This document shows positions 51,601 through 58,169 of a stretch of 58,849 bases of DNA, piece by piece. Numbering within the stretch: the first letter of the stretch is position 1; each line of letters opens with the position of its first letter. The DNA is from Verrucomicrobiales bacterium. GTDB taxonomy: Bacteria > Verrucomicrobiota > Verrucomicrobiia > Limisphaerales > UBA1100. The stretch covers positions 1-58,849 of the forward strand of contig SYLI01000060.1 of the NCBI GenBank assembly GCA_005809105.1, read 5' to 3'. The position numbers and the translations under genes are program-made. Under the pieces are notes generated by a model that had not been told where the DNA came from, made no database searches, and was given only the letters and a program-made list of their open reading frames with translations.

Positions 51601-52119
51601 CCAGCCCAGCGGCCCAAACAACACCTCGCGTTTGTCGGCCCTGCCGTCGCCGTCGGTGTCCTCCATCCGCCAGATGTTGGGGATGCTCCAGAGGATGCAG
51701 CCCCATCGCGGAGGCTGGCCGGGCTTGTCATAAATCGGAAAGGGATGAAGGCCGATGGGGATGTTGAGGCCGTCGGCGAAAATCTCCATCTTGCGCGCGC
51801 GGCCGTCGGGGCCAAAGTCGGAGAAGATGCGCACGCTGTCGCGGGCTGGCTCGCCCGGCTTGGCGGGGAAGGGATACTCACGGGACTCGGTGATCCACAG
51901 CCGCCCCGCCGAGTCAAAGGCCATGTTCATGGGCTTGCGCAAATCCGGCTCGGCGGCGACGAGCTGGATTTCAAAACCCGATGGCAGCTTGAATGTCTTT
52001 TGCTGCCCGGCGGCGGGAAGCGGTTCGGTGGCGCGCACGCCCGCGGCGAAGGGATCCTCCGCCGCCCACGAGTGGAGGGTGCTGGCGACAAGCCAAATCA
52101 GGATGAGAAGCCGGTGCAT
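48622..52119 (-). CDS. PVC-type haem-binding CxxCH dehydrogenase
   Basis: 1165-aa protein with signal peptide MHRLLILIWLVASTLHSWAA. The N-terminal propeller (GFEIQLVAAEPDLRKPMNMA, DSAGRLWITESREYPFPAKP, ADGLNIPIGLHPFPIYDKPG, VNPFGMCVDPLGNFYTADCH, LQWGPDGALYIADFYNRIIG) is followed by a HEAT-like region (about 550-800) and a jelly-roll-like or CBM-like segment (about 830-960). A C-terminal cytochrome c domain ends the protein: RELFQLACAACHQKGGVGQL, LVGPQLDGLAARGAERVLED and LMPDNFGTATSPQQLNDLLA. All parts of the classic PVC layout are present. Presumed periplasmic sugar or aldose oxidation; substrate unknown. Convergent with the shorter, haem-less paralog. Confidence 0.9.
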   Translation of the reverse strand: MHRLLILIWLVASTLHSWAAEDPFAAGVRATEPLPAAGQQKTFKLPSGFEIQLVAAEPDLRKPMNMAFDSAGRLWITESREYPFPAKPGEPARDSVRIFSDFGPDGRARKMEIFADGLNIPIGLHPFPIYDKPGQPPRWGCILWSIPNIWRMEDTDGDGRADKREVLFGPLGWERDTHGNQASFRRGADGWIYATHGFNNTSTFKARDGSGITLNSGNTYRFRADGSRVEQFTWGQVNPFGMCVDPLGNFYTADCHSSPIYQLLRGGYYPSFGKPHDGLGFAPTVIQHSHGSTALCGIVYLSDPAWPAEYRDQMLVGNVMTSRINRDQITFTGSSPKGKELPDFLSSTDPWFRPVDLQWGPDGALYIADFYNRIIGHYEVPLTHPARDRERGRLWRVVHLKDQLAKPVPFNLTAAKPGDLVGELMSGNPTRQSLAMGELELRADKRTLDILKGAASGQWHFRQGDARPGLMTGALWVLHRRGALDAETLHKAADDRDRVVRVHALRILGESAAWKPASTDAVLKALADKDPFVQRAAAEALALHPAAGHVEPLLLALPAAPAADAHLVYVLRHALREQFRAPGAFDRYGNAPLRPADARVIADVAATVPSPGAAAFLLSRIAQAPAESVAAHVRHIARHAPQDKLAEVTALARARFATDLDQQAALLKAMQEGAAQRGAVLPPEASAWGAALAGRLLATGTGDAAWENKPLSGATDARSPWAFQERACADGQKAQLMSSFPLGETLTGSLRSAPFELPKQLTFYLCGHDGVPGQAAQKKNAVRLRHATTGETLAEAVPPRSDVAQKVTWNLAAHAGKSAYFEAVDGDTGSGFAWLAFGRFNPLPPQLVLTSPTQLAQRQVAGAELARDLRLAQMEKPLASLMSRREADAAARAAAMDALAALGLVSGQQRLLGDLLRNADEPAVLRERAAQQAARLPELRAALADALAGASARMQPPFARALSGDPAGAALLLAAVQSGKAPAVLLQDTAVKDRLPEGLKGRAAALTQGLPPADEAIQKLIAQRLDSWRARPGSVDRGRELFQLACAACHQKGGVGQLVGPQLDGLAARGAERVLEDILDPHRNVDVAFRYKNVKLKDGQLLSLLPRREAGQTLIFADGTGKEVTIAQADIVSQTPTTRSLMPDNFGTATSPQQLNDLLAFLMAR

Positions 52120-52215
52120 ACGCCCCCTAGCGTGCCGTGCTATCCCGGGGCTGCCAAGCGGGGACTGCGGGCTTTTGGGTTGTGCGGGGCAGCTCATGCC
52201 GGCATCGTGAGCCCG

Positions 52216-52596
52216 ATGCACCACCGCGACCTCAACCATGTGGCGCTGCACGTGGCCGACGTGGAAGCCAGCTGCCGGTTTTACGAGCGGGTGCTGTGCC
52301 TGCGGCCCATGCCGCGCCCGGCGTTCACGTTTCCCGGCGCGTGGTTCAGGCTGGGCAGCACGCAGGAGTTGCACCTCATCGGAGGCCGCGCGCACGACGT
52401 CCACTCGGGCAATCGCGGCAATCACTACGCGCTGCTGATTGATGACATGGACGCCTGGGAGGCGCACCTGCGCGGGGTGGGCGTGGAGTTTCTGCCACGA
52501 CGCCTGCGGCCCGACGGCGCGCTGCAGATTTACGTCAAGGATCCCGACGGCCACACCATCGAGCTCTGCACCGCGCCGGTGCCTCCGGCGCCGTGA
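52216..52596 (+). CDS. VOC-family (glyoxalase/dioxygenase fold) protein
   Basis: 126-aa single-domain protein; ATG at 52216, with an alternative GTG at 52207. Opening motif HRDLNHVALHVADVEASCRF with the first metal His, then TQELHLIGGRAHDVHSG, NHYALLIDDMDAWEAHLRG, and the final YVKDPDGHTIELC carrying the metal Glu. The metal set His-His-Glu is complete, so an enzyme (lyase, isomerase or dioxygenase) is likely. The stop is directly followed by the stop of the opposite SMP-30 gene (52594-52596 and 52597-52599). Confidence 0.87.
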   Translation: MHHRDLNHVALHVADVEASCRFYERVLCLRPMPRPAFTFPGAWFRLGSTQELHLIGGRAHDVHSGNRGNHYALLIDDMDAWEAHLRGVGVEFLPRRLRPDGALQIYVKDPDGHTIELCTAPVPPAP

Positions 52597-53505
52597 TCAA
52601 GGCCGCTGCCAGCGCTGCCAGGCCAGACCGGGCTTCTCCACACGAAAGCGCACCAACCGGCGGTGCTGCACCTCGGTGACGTACACCGTGCGCCCGTCGG
52701 GGCCGCCGAAGCAGAGATTGCTCGGGCTGGTGCCGAGCACGTCGATCTCCCGCAGCACCTCGCCCTTGGGCGAGAGCACGGCGACGGTTCCCTTGCCATA
52801 GCGGGTGATGTAGAGATTGCCATCCACGTCACAACGCATGCCATCAAAGCCGTGGTCGGGGAATTGCTTGAGCAGCCGCTTGTTGCCCAGCGCGCCGCCG
52901 GCCCCAATGTCAAACACCCACACGTTGCGCTGCACGCTTTCGTTGACGTAGAGCGCGCGCCCATCGGGGCTGACCTCGATGCCATTGGCCGTCCCCATGC
53001 CCTCGGCCACGCGCGTCACCTTGCCTGCCGCGCTCACGTGCCAGATCTGGCCGGCGTTCTTATTCCAGTCCGGGTCGCTGGCATAGAGTGATCCATCGGG
53101 CGCGATGGCCAGATCATTGGGCTGATTCATCTGAGGCTCATGCGCGAAGACCTCGATCGCCTTCGTCTTGGGATCCACGCGCAGCACGTTGTGCCCCACG
53201 TAGTCGGCGACATACATGCGCCCCTCCCGGTCGAACACGATGCCGTTCCCAGTGCTCTTTCCGGGCAGGGTGACAAACACCTCCGACTTCCCCTGCGGCG
53301 TCGTGCGCCCGATGGTCTGCTGTCGGCCAAAGTTGACGGCGTAGATGTTGCCCGACTTGTCGCAGGCGGGGCCTTCGATGCCCGCGGTGAACTCGTTGGT
53401 TTGAGTGTGCGCGGTTGGCTTGTACAGGGCTTCGGCAGTGGGACAGCAGCAACCTACAGAGATGAGGCCAAAGGCTGCCGCCAGGCAGTGGAGTGACTTG
53501 AGCAT
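52597..53505 (-). CDS. Exported SMP-30/gluconolactonase family protein (second)
   Basis: 302-aa protein; ATG at 53505 gives MLKSLHCLAAAFGLISVGCC, a leader ending in Cys residues, so export, perhaps as a lipoprotein. Metal-site words: GIEGPACDKSGNIYAVNFG, NQPNDLAIAPDGSLYASDPD, GTANGIEVSPDGRALYVNES and GFDGMRCDVDGNLYITRYG. It is clearly diverged from the copy at 6780-7823. It sits 57 bp downstream of pgl, which codes for an unrelated cytoplasmic lactonase, and might be expressed with the zwf-pgl pair. Sugar lactone hydrolysis is the expected activity. Confidence 0.88.
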   Translation of the reverse strand: MLKSLHCLAAAFGLISVGCCCPTAEALYKPTAHTQTNEFTAGIEGPACDKSGNIYAVNFGRQQTIGRTTPQGKSEVFVTLPGKSTGNGIVFDREGRMYVADYVGHNVLRVDPKTKAIEVFAHEPQMNQPNDLAIAPDGSLYASDPDWNKNAGQIWHVSAAGKVTRVAEGMGTANGIEVSPDGRALYVNESVQRNVWVFDIGAGGALGNKRLLKQFPDHGFDGMRCDVDGNLYITRYGKGTVAVLSPKGEVLREIDVLGTSPSNLCFGGPDGRTVYVTEVQHRRLVRFRVEKPGLAWQRWQRP

Positions 53506-53562
53506 AGACGCATCATCGGCAGGCGCGCCGCTCGCTGGCAACTGCAAAGCGCGCGGAGAGCG

Positions 53563-54291
53563 TCAGGCAGCGGGCTGGAAGTCCGTGAAGAGTTTCGTCT
53601 CCGTCGCCGCGCGCAGCTCAAGCAAATGCGCCAGCGGAGTGCGCGCCGTGCCATCCAGCGAGCCTCGCAGGGCCGCCTCTTTGCCTTGGCCGGAAACCAG
53701 CACCCACACGCGCCTCGCGACCGCAAGCGTGGGAAAGCCAAGCGTGACGCGCCGGGGTGGAGGCTTTGAGGCTGTGACGGCGCGATAGACGGACGACGAG
53801 ACGAGTGCTTCGGCGTCCTCCGGAAAGAGCGACGCAATATGCCCGTCCTCGCCCATCCCCAGAAAAACCAAATCCAGTACCGGCATCGCGGGTGCCCGTG
53901 TTCGCGTGATGTCGCGCAGCGCGGCCTCGGCTTGGGCCACCATTCGATCGGCGTCCCACTCCGTGCGCACCCGGTGAATCTGAGCGGCGGGGATTTCCAG
54001 TGGATTCAAGAGGCCTTCATCGGCCAGCCTGAAATTGCTCTCGGGATCGTCAGGCGGCACGATGCGTTCATCCCCCCAAAAAAAATGGACGTCATCGAGG
54101 GGCACCGGAGCCGCGCGCTGCGCATGGACGAATGCTTGATAGAGCGCCTTGGGGATGCGCCCGCCCGAGAGCGCGATGGCAAAGGGCTGATGGGCGGGGT
54201 GCGTGGAGAGTGCCGCTTGCCAACTGGCGGCCGCGGCCTGCGCCAACGCGGCGGCGCCGGGCGCGGTGTGCAGGGTGACGGGGGCGTTCAA
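53563..54291 (-). CDS. pgl: 6-phosphogluconolactonase
   Basis: 242-aa enzyme of the SOL/DevB family (second step of the pentose phosphate pathway). TTG at 54291 is proposed because it overlaps the zwf stop by 4 bp and fits the family N-terminus; upstream codons lie within zwf. Hallmarks: FAIALSGGRIPKALYQAFVH, VHFFWGDERIVPPDDPESNF, DLVFLGMGEDGHIASLFP, and VTLGFPTLAVARRVWVLVSG. Length agrees with the family (about 230-260 aa). It probably depends on translation of zwf. Confidence 0.92.
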   Translation of the reverse strand: MNAPVTLHTAPGAAALAQAAAASWQAALSTHPAHQPFAIALSGGRIPKALYQAFVHAQRAAPVPLDDVHFFWGDERIVPPDDPESNFRLADEGLLNPLEIPAAQIHRVRTEWDADRMVAQAEAALRDITRTRAPAMPVLDLVFLGMGEDGHIASLFPEDAEALVSSSVYRAVTASKPPPRRVTLGFPTLAVARRVWVLVSGQGKEAALRGSLDGTARTPLAHLLELRAATETKLFTDFQPAA

Positions 54292-55862
54292 GGAAGCGGC
54301 TGGGGATTGTGCCACTCGTGGCCCAGGGGTGCCAGCAGGTCGTCGGCAGCCACCGGCCCCCAAGTGCCGGCGGCGTAGAATTCGCGGTTGGAGAGCGCGG
54401 CACCGCCCCAGCCGGCGCGGATGGAATCGACAATCCGCCACGCGGCCTCCACCTCATCGCGCCGGATGAAGAGCGTGGCGTCGCCGGCCATGGCCTCCAG
54501 CAGCAGGCGTTCATAGGCTTCGGGCGTGTAGGCGCCAAATTCGGAGTCGTAATCAAAGTGCATGCGCACGGGCCGCAGCTTTGGGCTGTTGCCGGGCACC
54601 TTGCCGTTGAAGTGCAGCGAGATGCCCTCGTCGGGCTGGAGGCGAAGCGTGAGCGCGTTGGATTGCAGTGCGCTCTCCGGTGTCGCCTGCGCGGCAAAGA
54701 GGACGTTGGGCGTGGGGCGGAATTGCACGCGCACCTCGCTGGCGCGCACGGGCAGGTTTTTGCCGGTGCGAAGGTAGAAGGGCACGCCGCTCCAGCGCCA
54801 GTTGTCGATGAAGAGCTTGAGAGCGACGAAGGTCTCGACGTGGGAATCGGACGACACCTTCTCCTCCTGCCGGTAGCCCTTCCTGGGTTCTCCGCCGTGG
54901 CTGCCGGCGAAGTACTGGCCGCGGACGGCCTGCCGCCGCACCGATTCAGCCGTGAGCGGTGTGATGGATTGCAAGAGTTTCACCTTTTCGCTGCGGATGG
55001 ACTCGGCGTGCAGGGACACCGGCGGCTCCATGGCGATGAGGGAGAGAACCTGGAGCAGGTGATTCTGCACCATGTCGCGCAGCGCGCCGGCCTCCTCATA
55101 GTAGCCACCGCGCCCGCCCACGCCGATCTCCTCGCTCACGGTGATCTGCACGTGCTCCACGCTCTCGCGGTTCCAAAGTCTTTCAAAGATGGAGTTGGAG
55201 AAACGGAACATCATGATGTTCTGCACCGTTTCCTTTCCCAGATAATGATCGATGCGAAACACCTGCCGCTCGCGGATGTGCTGGGTGAGCTGGTTGTTGA
55301 GCGCGTGCGCCGAGGCTTCGTCGTGGCCGAAGGGCTTTTCCACCACCACACGCTGCCACAGGGCGTCGCCATCCTCCTTGCGCTGCAACAGGCCCACCGC
55401 GTGCAACCGGTCGGCCACGGCGCCAAAGTGGCTGGGCGATGTCGCCATGTAAAACACGAGGTTGTGCTGGAGAGCCGCGTCGTCCGGGGCGTTGATACGC
55501 GCCGCCAGTGACTGATAAGCTGCCCCGTCCGCCAGGTCGCCGCAGTGGTAGTAGAGGTTTTCGGCAAAGGATGCCCAGCGCGCGTCGTCCACCGGCTGGG
55601 TTCGGGAGAATCTGGCAAGGGCTTCGCGAAGCTCGGCGCGCCAACCCGCGTCCGACTTCTCCCGGCGGGCAAAACCAAACACGCGAAAGCGCGCCGGCAT
55701 CTGGCCTTCCAGAAAGAGCTGGTGCAACGCGGGGATGAGCTTGCGAGAGGTGAGGTCGCCGCTGGCACCAAAGATGACCAACGTGCAGGATTGGACTGCC
55801 TTGTGACTCGAGCCCAAACTGGGCGCTGAAACCGCGCCGCTGAGGGTAGGTGCTAGACTCAT
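54288..55862 (-). CDS. zwf: Glucose-6-phosphate 1-dehydrogenase
   Basis: 524-aa enzyme, first step of the oxidative pentose phosphate pathway. The NADP loop is in LVIFGASGDLTSRKLIPALH (residues 28-46), VVEKPFGHD lies near 173-181, and the substrate-binding motif RIDHYLGKE is at 203-211 with its lysine. EEIGVGGRGGYYEEAGALRD, VPFYLRTGKNLP and YERLLLEAMAGDATLFIRRD are also family signatures. ATG at 55862; an upstream extension would run into repeat DNA. Coupled to pgl by a TTGA overlap. The region upstream is the repeat array, so its promoter must lie among those repeats. Confidence 0.96.
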   Translation of the reverse strand: MSLAPTLSGAVSAPSLGSSHKAVQSCTLVIFGASGDLTSRKLIPALHQLFLEGQMPARFRVFGFARREKSDAGWRAELREALARFSRTQPVDDARWASFAENLYYHCGDLADGAAYQSLAARINAPDDAALQHNLVFYMATSPSHFGAVADRLHAVGLLQRKEDGDALWQRVVVEKPFGHDEASAHALNNQLTQHIRERQVFRIDHYLGKETVQNIMMFRFSNSIFERLWNRESVEHVQITVSEEIGVGGRGGYYEEAGALRDMVQNHLLQVLSLIAMEPPVSLHAESIRSEKVKLLQSITPLTAESVRRQAVRGQYFAGSHGGEPRKGYRQEEKVSSDSHVETFVALKLFIDNWRWSGVPFYLRTGKNLPVRASEVRVQFRPTPNVLFAAQATPESALQSNALTLRLQPDEGISLHFNGKVPGNSPKLRPVRMHFDYDSEFGAYTPEAYERLLLEAMAGDATLFIRRDEVEAAWRIVDSIRAGWGGAALSNREFYAAGTWGPVAADDLLAPLGHEWHNPQPLP

Positions 55863-55868
55863 GTGTAC

Positions 55869-56035
55869 GCGCAGGTTGCGCCAACCCCCTGCGGGGGGCA
55901 ATGAATGATTGCCGTGCGCGCCGGGCACCTGCGGTGCGGCGATAGGGGTGCTGCGCGCCAGCAATAATTATCTGTACCCAGGAAAAAGGGTGCTGCGGAG
56001 GGCAATATTGCTGGTGCAATCCCCCGCAGGGGTCT
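55869..56035. repeat. Mosaic repeat, copy 3, left part
   Basis: Non-coding DNA upstream of zwf. Contains CCCCCTGCGGGGGG, a hairpin GGCAAT-GAATG-ATTGCC (55897-55913), GGGCACCTGCGGTGCGGCGATAGG (55923-55946, near match to 9944-9966), CAGCAATAATTATC, a 10-bp palindrome GCAATATTGC (56002-56011) and CCCCGCAGGGG. GCAAT and its complement ATTGC recur as building words. No ribosome site or signal-like protein was found in any frame. Confidence 0.75.
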
Positions 56036-56302
56036 GATCGCGGACGATCCAAGCATGATCACGCGTCAACATGGTCTGATCACGGACGGAACAGCCATTA
56101 TCGCCTCCGTCGCAGCCGGGATCACGGACGGAACAGCCATTATTGCCTCCGGCGCAGCCGGGATCACGGACGATCCAAGCATGATCACGCGTCAACATGG
56201 TCTGATCACGGACGGAACAGCCATTATCGCCTCCGGCGCAGCCGGGATCACGGACGGAACAGCCATTATCGCCTCCGGCGCAGCCGGGATCACGGACGAT
56301 CA
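56036..56302. repeat. Modular GATC tandem array with a 21-bp period
   Basis: The array reads A-B-C-C-A-B-C-C-A(partial). A is 21 bp (56036-56056, 56162-56182), starting GATCRCGGACGATCC. B is 21 bp (56057-56077, 56183-56203), GATCACGCGTCAACATGG plus TCT. C is 42 bp (56078-56119, 56120-56161, 56204-56245, 56246-56287), starting GATCACGGACGGAACAGCC. The higher-order unit A-B-C-C is 126 bp. Every module begins with GATC, and module lengths are all multiples of 21. Copies differ by only a few bases. The C module contains ATTATYGCCTCCGGCGCAGC, matching the family word seen at 47-62 and 130-146. Unlike CRISPR there are no unique spacers. Confidence 0.9.
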
Positions 56303-56545
56303 AGGGGTTTGCGCCCTCCGGTGAAGCCCCCCTTATTGCCGGGGGTGCAACCCCCACGCGTTGGTGTGGATTTTCACGCACATCCGTGTCGAGGTAACGG
56401 ATAGTTGCACCCCATGAAGTAGGGCTTTGCCCCGTATTGCCGTGCGCAGCCGGGGACAATTTGCTTGGCACCACACCTGCTTGAGTGTTTAATGGCATGG
56501 TCATGGTGATGGGGCATAAACCGGCGGCCCCTGCGGGGGGCCATG
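56303..56545. repeat. Mosaic repeat, copy 3, right part, reaching into the pseudopilin gene
   Basis: After the array come CTCCGGTGAAGCC then CCCCTTATTGCCGGGGG (56315-56345), then a less repetitive stretch, then CCCCGTATTGCCGTGCGCAGCC (56430-56451). A further piece, GGCCCCTGCGGGGGGCC followed by ATGCCGTCCGCAGG, lies at about 56524-56559, inside the start of the pseudopilin frame. So the repeat seems to supply the N-terminal leader of that protein. Promoter elements for the gene were not recognised. Confidence 0.65.
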
Positions 56546-57285
56546 ATGCCGTCCGCAGGACCGGGTTCACGCTCATCGAGCTTCTGGTGGTGGTGGCCAT
56601 TATTGGCATCCTTGCGTCCATCTTGCTTCCCAGTCTGGGCAGGACTCGCCTCAAGGCGCAAACCGTCAAGTGCGCCAGCAACCTCAAGCAGCTGAGCCAT
56701 TGCATGGGCCAGTACATGGCGGAGAACAAACGCCACCCGATGTACAACGACGGCCCATGGGACAAGACGTTTTGGTATCACAAGATGCTGCCTTACATGG
56801 CCAACGTCACCGACTGCATGCAATGTCCCACGTGCAAGCCCTCGTCGGGTGGTTGGCGCGGACATTACAAACGCAACTGGATTGCCTGGAACAGTGTCTC
56901 CACCGTCAATGGCGGCGGGCAAATCCAGGGAAGCTACGGCTTCAACGGCTGGAACCACCCCGAAGGCGGAGCCTTTGAATGGCGAATCCAGGATCCGAGC
57001 GATGGCACGCCTTCGTTGCATCCGCTCTTTGCCGACAGCAACTGGGTGGATTCGTGGCCGCAGGAGTCCGATCCGGCACCCGCCACGCTTGAAGGCTACG
57101 AGACCAATACCAGCATGGCCCGGCATGTGGTTGCTCGGCACGGCACTTACGGGCCGCTGGCCACCATCAACGTCGTCTTCAATGATGGCCATGCCGATCA
57201 GGTTCTTCTCACCAAGCTGTGGAGTCTGCACTGGCATAAGAACTGGCAAACCCCTGCAACGCCGCCGGCTCTACCCCTGCAGTAG
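56497..57285 (+). CDS. Type IV pseudopilin-like protein (H-X9-DG group)
   Basis: 262 aa from the ATG at 56497; ATGs at 56503 and 56509 and a GTG at 56485 are alternatives. The class III leader is cut at RRTG-FTLIELLVVVAIIGIL, with the Glu at +5 and a 20-residue hydrophobic helix, as in type II secretion or type IV pilin subunits. Then RLKAQTVKCASNLKQLSHCM, the usual PVC wording. A Cys pair (CMQCPTCKP) follows, and the C-terminus has the DG motif NVVFNDGHADQVLL. These proteins are greatly expanded in Verrucomicrobiota. The leader before RRTG is unusually long and repeat-encoded. A small lipoprotein gene follows 29 bp downstream. Confidence 0.9.
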   Translation: MVMVMGHKPAAPAGGHDAVRRTGFTLIELLVVVAIIGILASILLPSLGRTRLKAQTVKCASNLKQLSHCMGQYMAENKRHPMYNDGPWDKTFWYHKMLPYMANVTDCMQCPTCKPSSGGWRGHYKRNWIAWNSVSTVNGGGQIQGSYGFNGWNHPEGGAFEWRIQDPSDGTPSLHPLFADSNWVDSWPQESDPAPATLEGYETNTSMARHVVARHGTYGPLATINVVFNDGHADQVLLTKLWSLHWHKNWQTPATPPALPLQ

Positions 57286-57314
57286 TCCATTTCCAAACTG
57301 ATAACCCTTTCGCA

Positions 57315-57479
57315 ATGAGTTCACTTCTGAGGCATGGCGTGGTGCTCATTGGGGTGTTTCTTTGTGTCTTCCTCCACACGGGCTGCGAAAAGTTCAGCCC
57401 CAAAGGCGACCCTGAACCCCCACAGGGAGCCATGCCGACCAACGAGAATCCCACGGAGGACTTCAAGCCGCGCCCTTGA
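57315..57479 (+). CDS. 54-aa lipoprotein-like protein
   Basis: Short open frame from ATG 57315 to TGA 57477-57479. The N-terminus MSSLLRHGVVLIGVFLCVFL is a signal sequence ending at HTGCEK, so lipid attachment at the Cys is probable. The mature part is only about 30 residues, rich in Pro, Glu and Asn (PKGDPEPPQGAMPTNENPTE). No family is recognised. It follows the pseudopilin gene in the same direction and could be co-transcribed. Codon choice and the leader support a real gene; the lack of a clear ribosome site is a weakness. Confidence 0.65.
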   Translation: MSSLLRHGVVLIGVFLCVFLHTGCEKFSPKGDPEPPQGAMPTNENPTEDFKPRP

Positions 57480-57489
57480 GCACAGGCAA

Positions 57490-57517
57490 CAAAAAGTGCA
57501 GGCACATGGCCTGCACT
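57490..57517 (-). terminator. Rho-independent terminator for the gene at 57539-57991
   Basis: On the plus strand AGTGCAGGC (57495-57503), loop ACATG, GCCTGCACT (57509-57517): a perfect 9-bp stem. Read on the minus strand the stem is followed by TTTTTG, a U-tract right after the hairpin. It serves the minus-strand gene 22 bp away and may also slow transcripts from the plus-strand lipoprotein gene, which ends at 57479. Confidence 0.85.
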
Positions 57518-57538
57518 GCGGTTCTTAAATGATCAGGA

Positions 57539-57991
57539 TTAGCCCCGAGGTATCGCCTGCCTTGGTGGCTGGACGTTATTGGGCTGAACCTTTTTCGGCT
57601 CGGTTTTCTTGGGCTGGATGTTGATGGTGGCCGCCTCGTCCTTTCCATCCGATCCTTTCTTTGCCCGACCTCCCACCTGTTGTCCTGGCTGAATGTCCTC
57701 GAGCTTGATGGCCTTGCCATCGTTCTGCAGCTTGGTGGTGTCGGTGACCAGGAACACCCGGTCGGGTTTCCCTTTCGCGCCCGGAAGCGTGATGGTTTTC
57801 TTCGCGACATCCACCGCCTTCACCACGCCGTTGAATGGAAAATACCCGGAAGTTTCCTTCGTGGCTTTCTTCGGGGGTTGCTCGCCTGGTTTTTTATCGT
57901 CCGCTTGAGTGGTGACCACGAGCGACGCGGCCAAGGCACTCGCAAGCGCGATGGAGCGAATCGTGCGAATGGCTATGGGAATAGTTTTCAT
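57539..57991 (-). CDS. Small exported protein with a DUF5666-like beta domain
   Basis: 150-aa protein. Signal peptide MKTIPIAIRTIRSIALASAL, cleaved near TTQADD. Then a Lys/Pro-rich linker, then a compact beta segment (GYFPFNGVVKAVDVAKKTIT, RVFLVTDTTKLQNDGKAIKL, EDIQPGQQVGGRAKKG) with the pattern of small OB-like domains in which a regulatory value is bound, and finally a low-complexity Lys/Pro/Gln tail (KKTEPKKVQPNNVQPP). A ribosome site AAAGGA precedes the ATG at 57991 (read on the minus strand). Role unknown; likely periplasmic. Ends at a clear terminator. Confidence 0.8.
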   Translation of the reverse strand: MKTIPIAIRTIRSIALASALAASLVVTTQADDKKPGEQPPKKATKETSGYFPFNGVVKAVDVAKKTITLPGAKGKPDRVFLVTDTTKLQNDGKAIKLEDIQPGQQVGGRAKKGSDGKDEAATINIQPKKTEPKKVQPNNVQPPRQAIPRG

Positions 57992-58133
57992 GTGTTCCTT
58001 TGGCTGGGTTATGGCGAAAGTAGCACAGGTGCCGATTGACGCAAGCGGAATTTAAGTGAGTTTTAAGAGGGAGTGGCCCATGCCATTGCTTGAAATAGGT
58101 GTGACCCAGCGTCTCATCCCACCGTCTAACCCG

Positions 58134-58162
58134 TTGACATTGGTCGTACGCGACCCCATAGT
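58134..58162 (+). promoter_or_regulatory. Predicted promoter, possible leaderless start, with inverted repeat
   Basis: TTGACA at 58134-58139, a 17-bp spacer, and CATAGT at 58157-58162. Transcription would start about 58168-58170, at or next to the ATG at 58170, and no ribosome-binding sequence is seen before it, so the mRNA may be leaderless. The spacer carries GGTCG-TACG-CGACC, a 5-bp inverted repeat between the -35 and -10 boxes that could be an operator. A full -35 match with a four-of-six -10. Confidence 0.4.
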
Positions 58163-58169
58163 TGTGACG

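Noticed and set aside
56036-56302. CRISPR array
   Set aside because: Modules abut with no unique spacers, and no cas genes are present.
56055-56324. 89-codon plus-strand frame made of array repeats
   Set aside because: Pure repeat translation without start signals; array DNA is open on both strands.
55968-56765. 265-codon minus-strand frame across the tandem array
   Set aside because: The frame is open because the modules are multiples of 3 bp; it runs on antisense through the pseudopilin gene and has no leader, ribosome site or family match.
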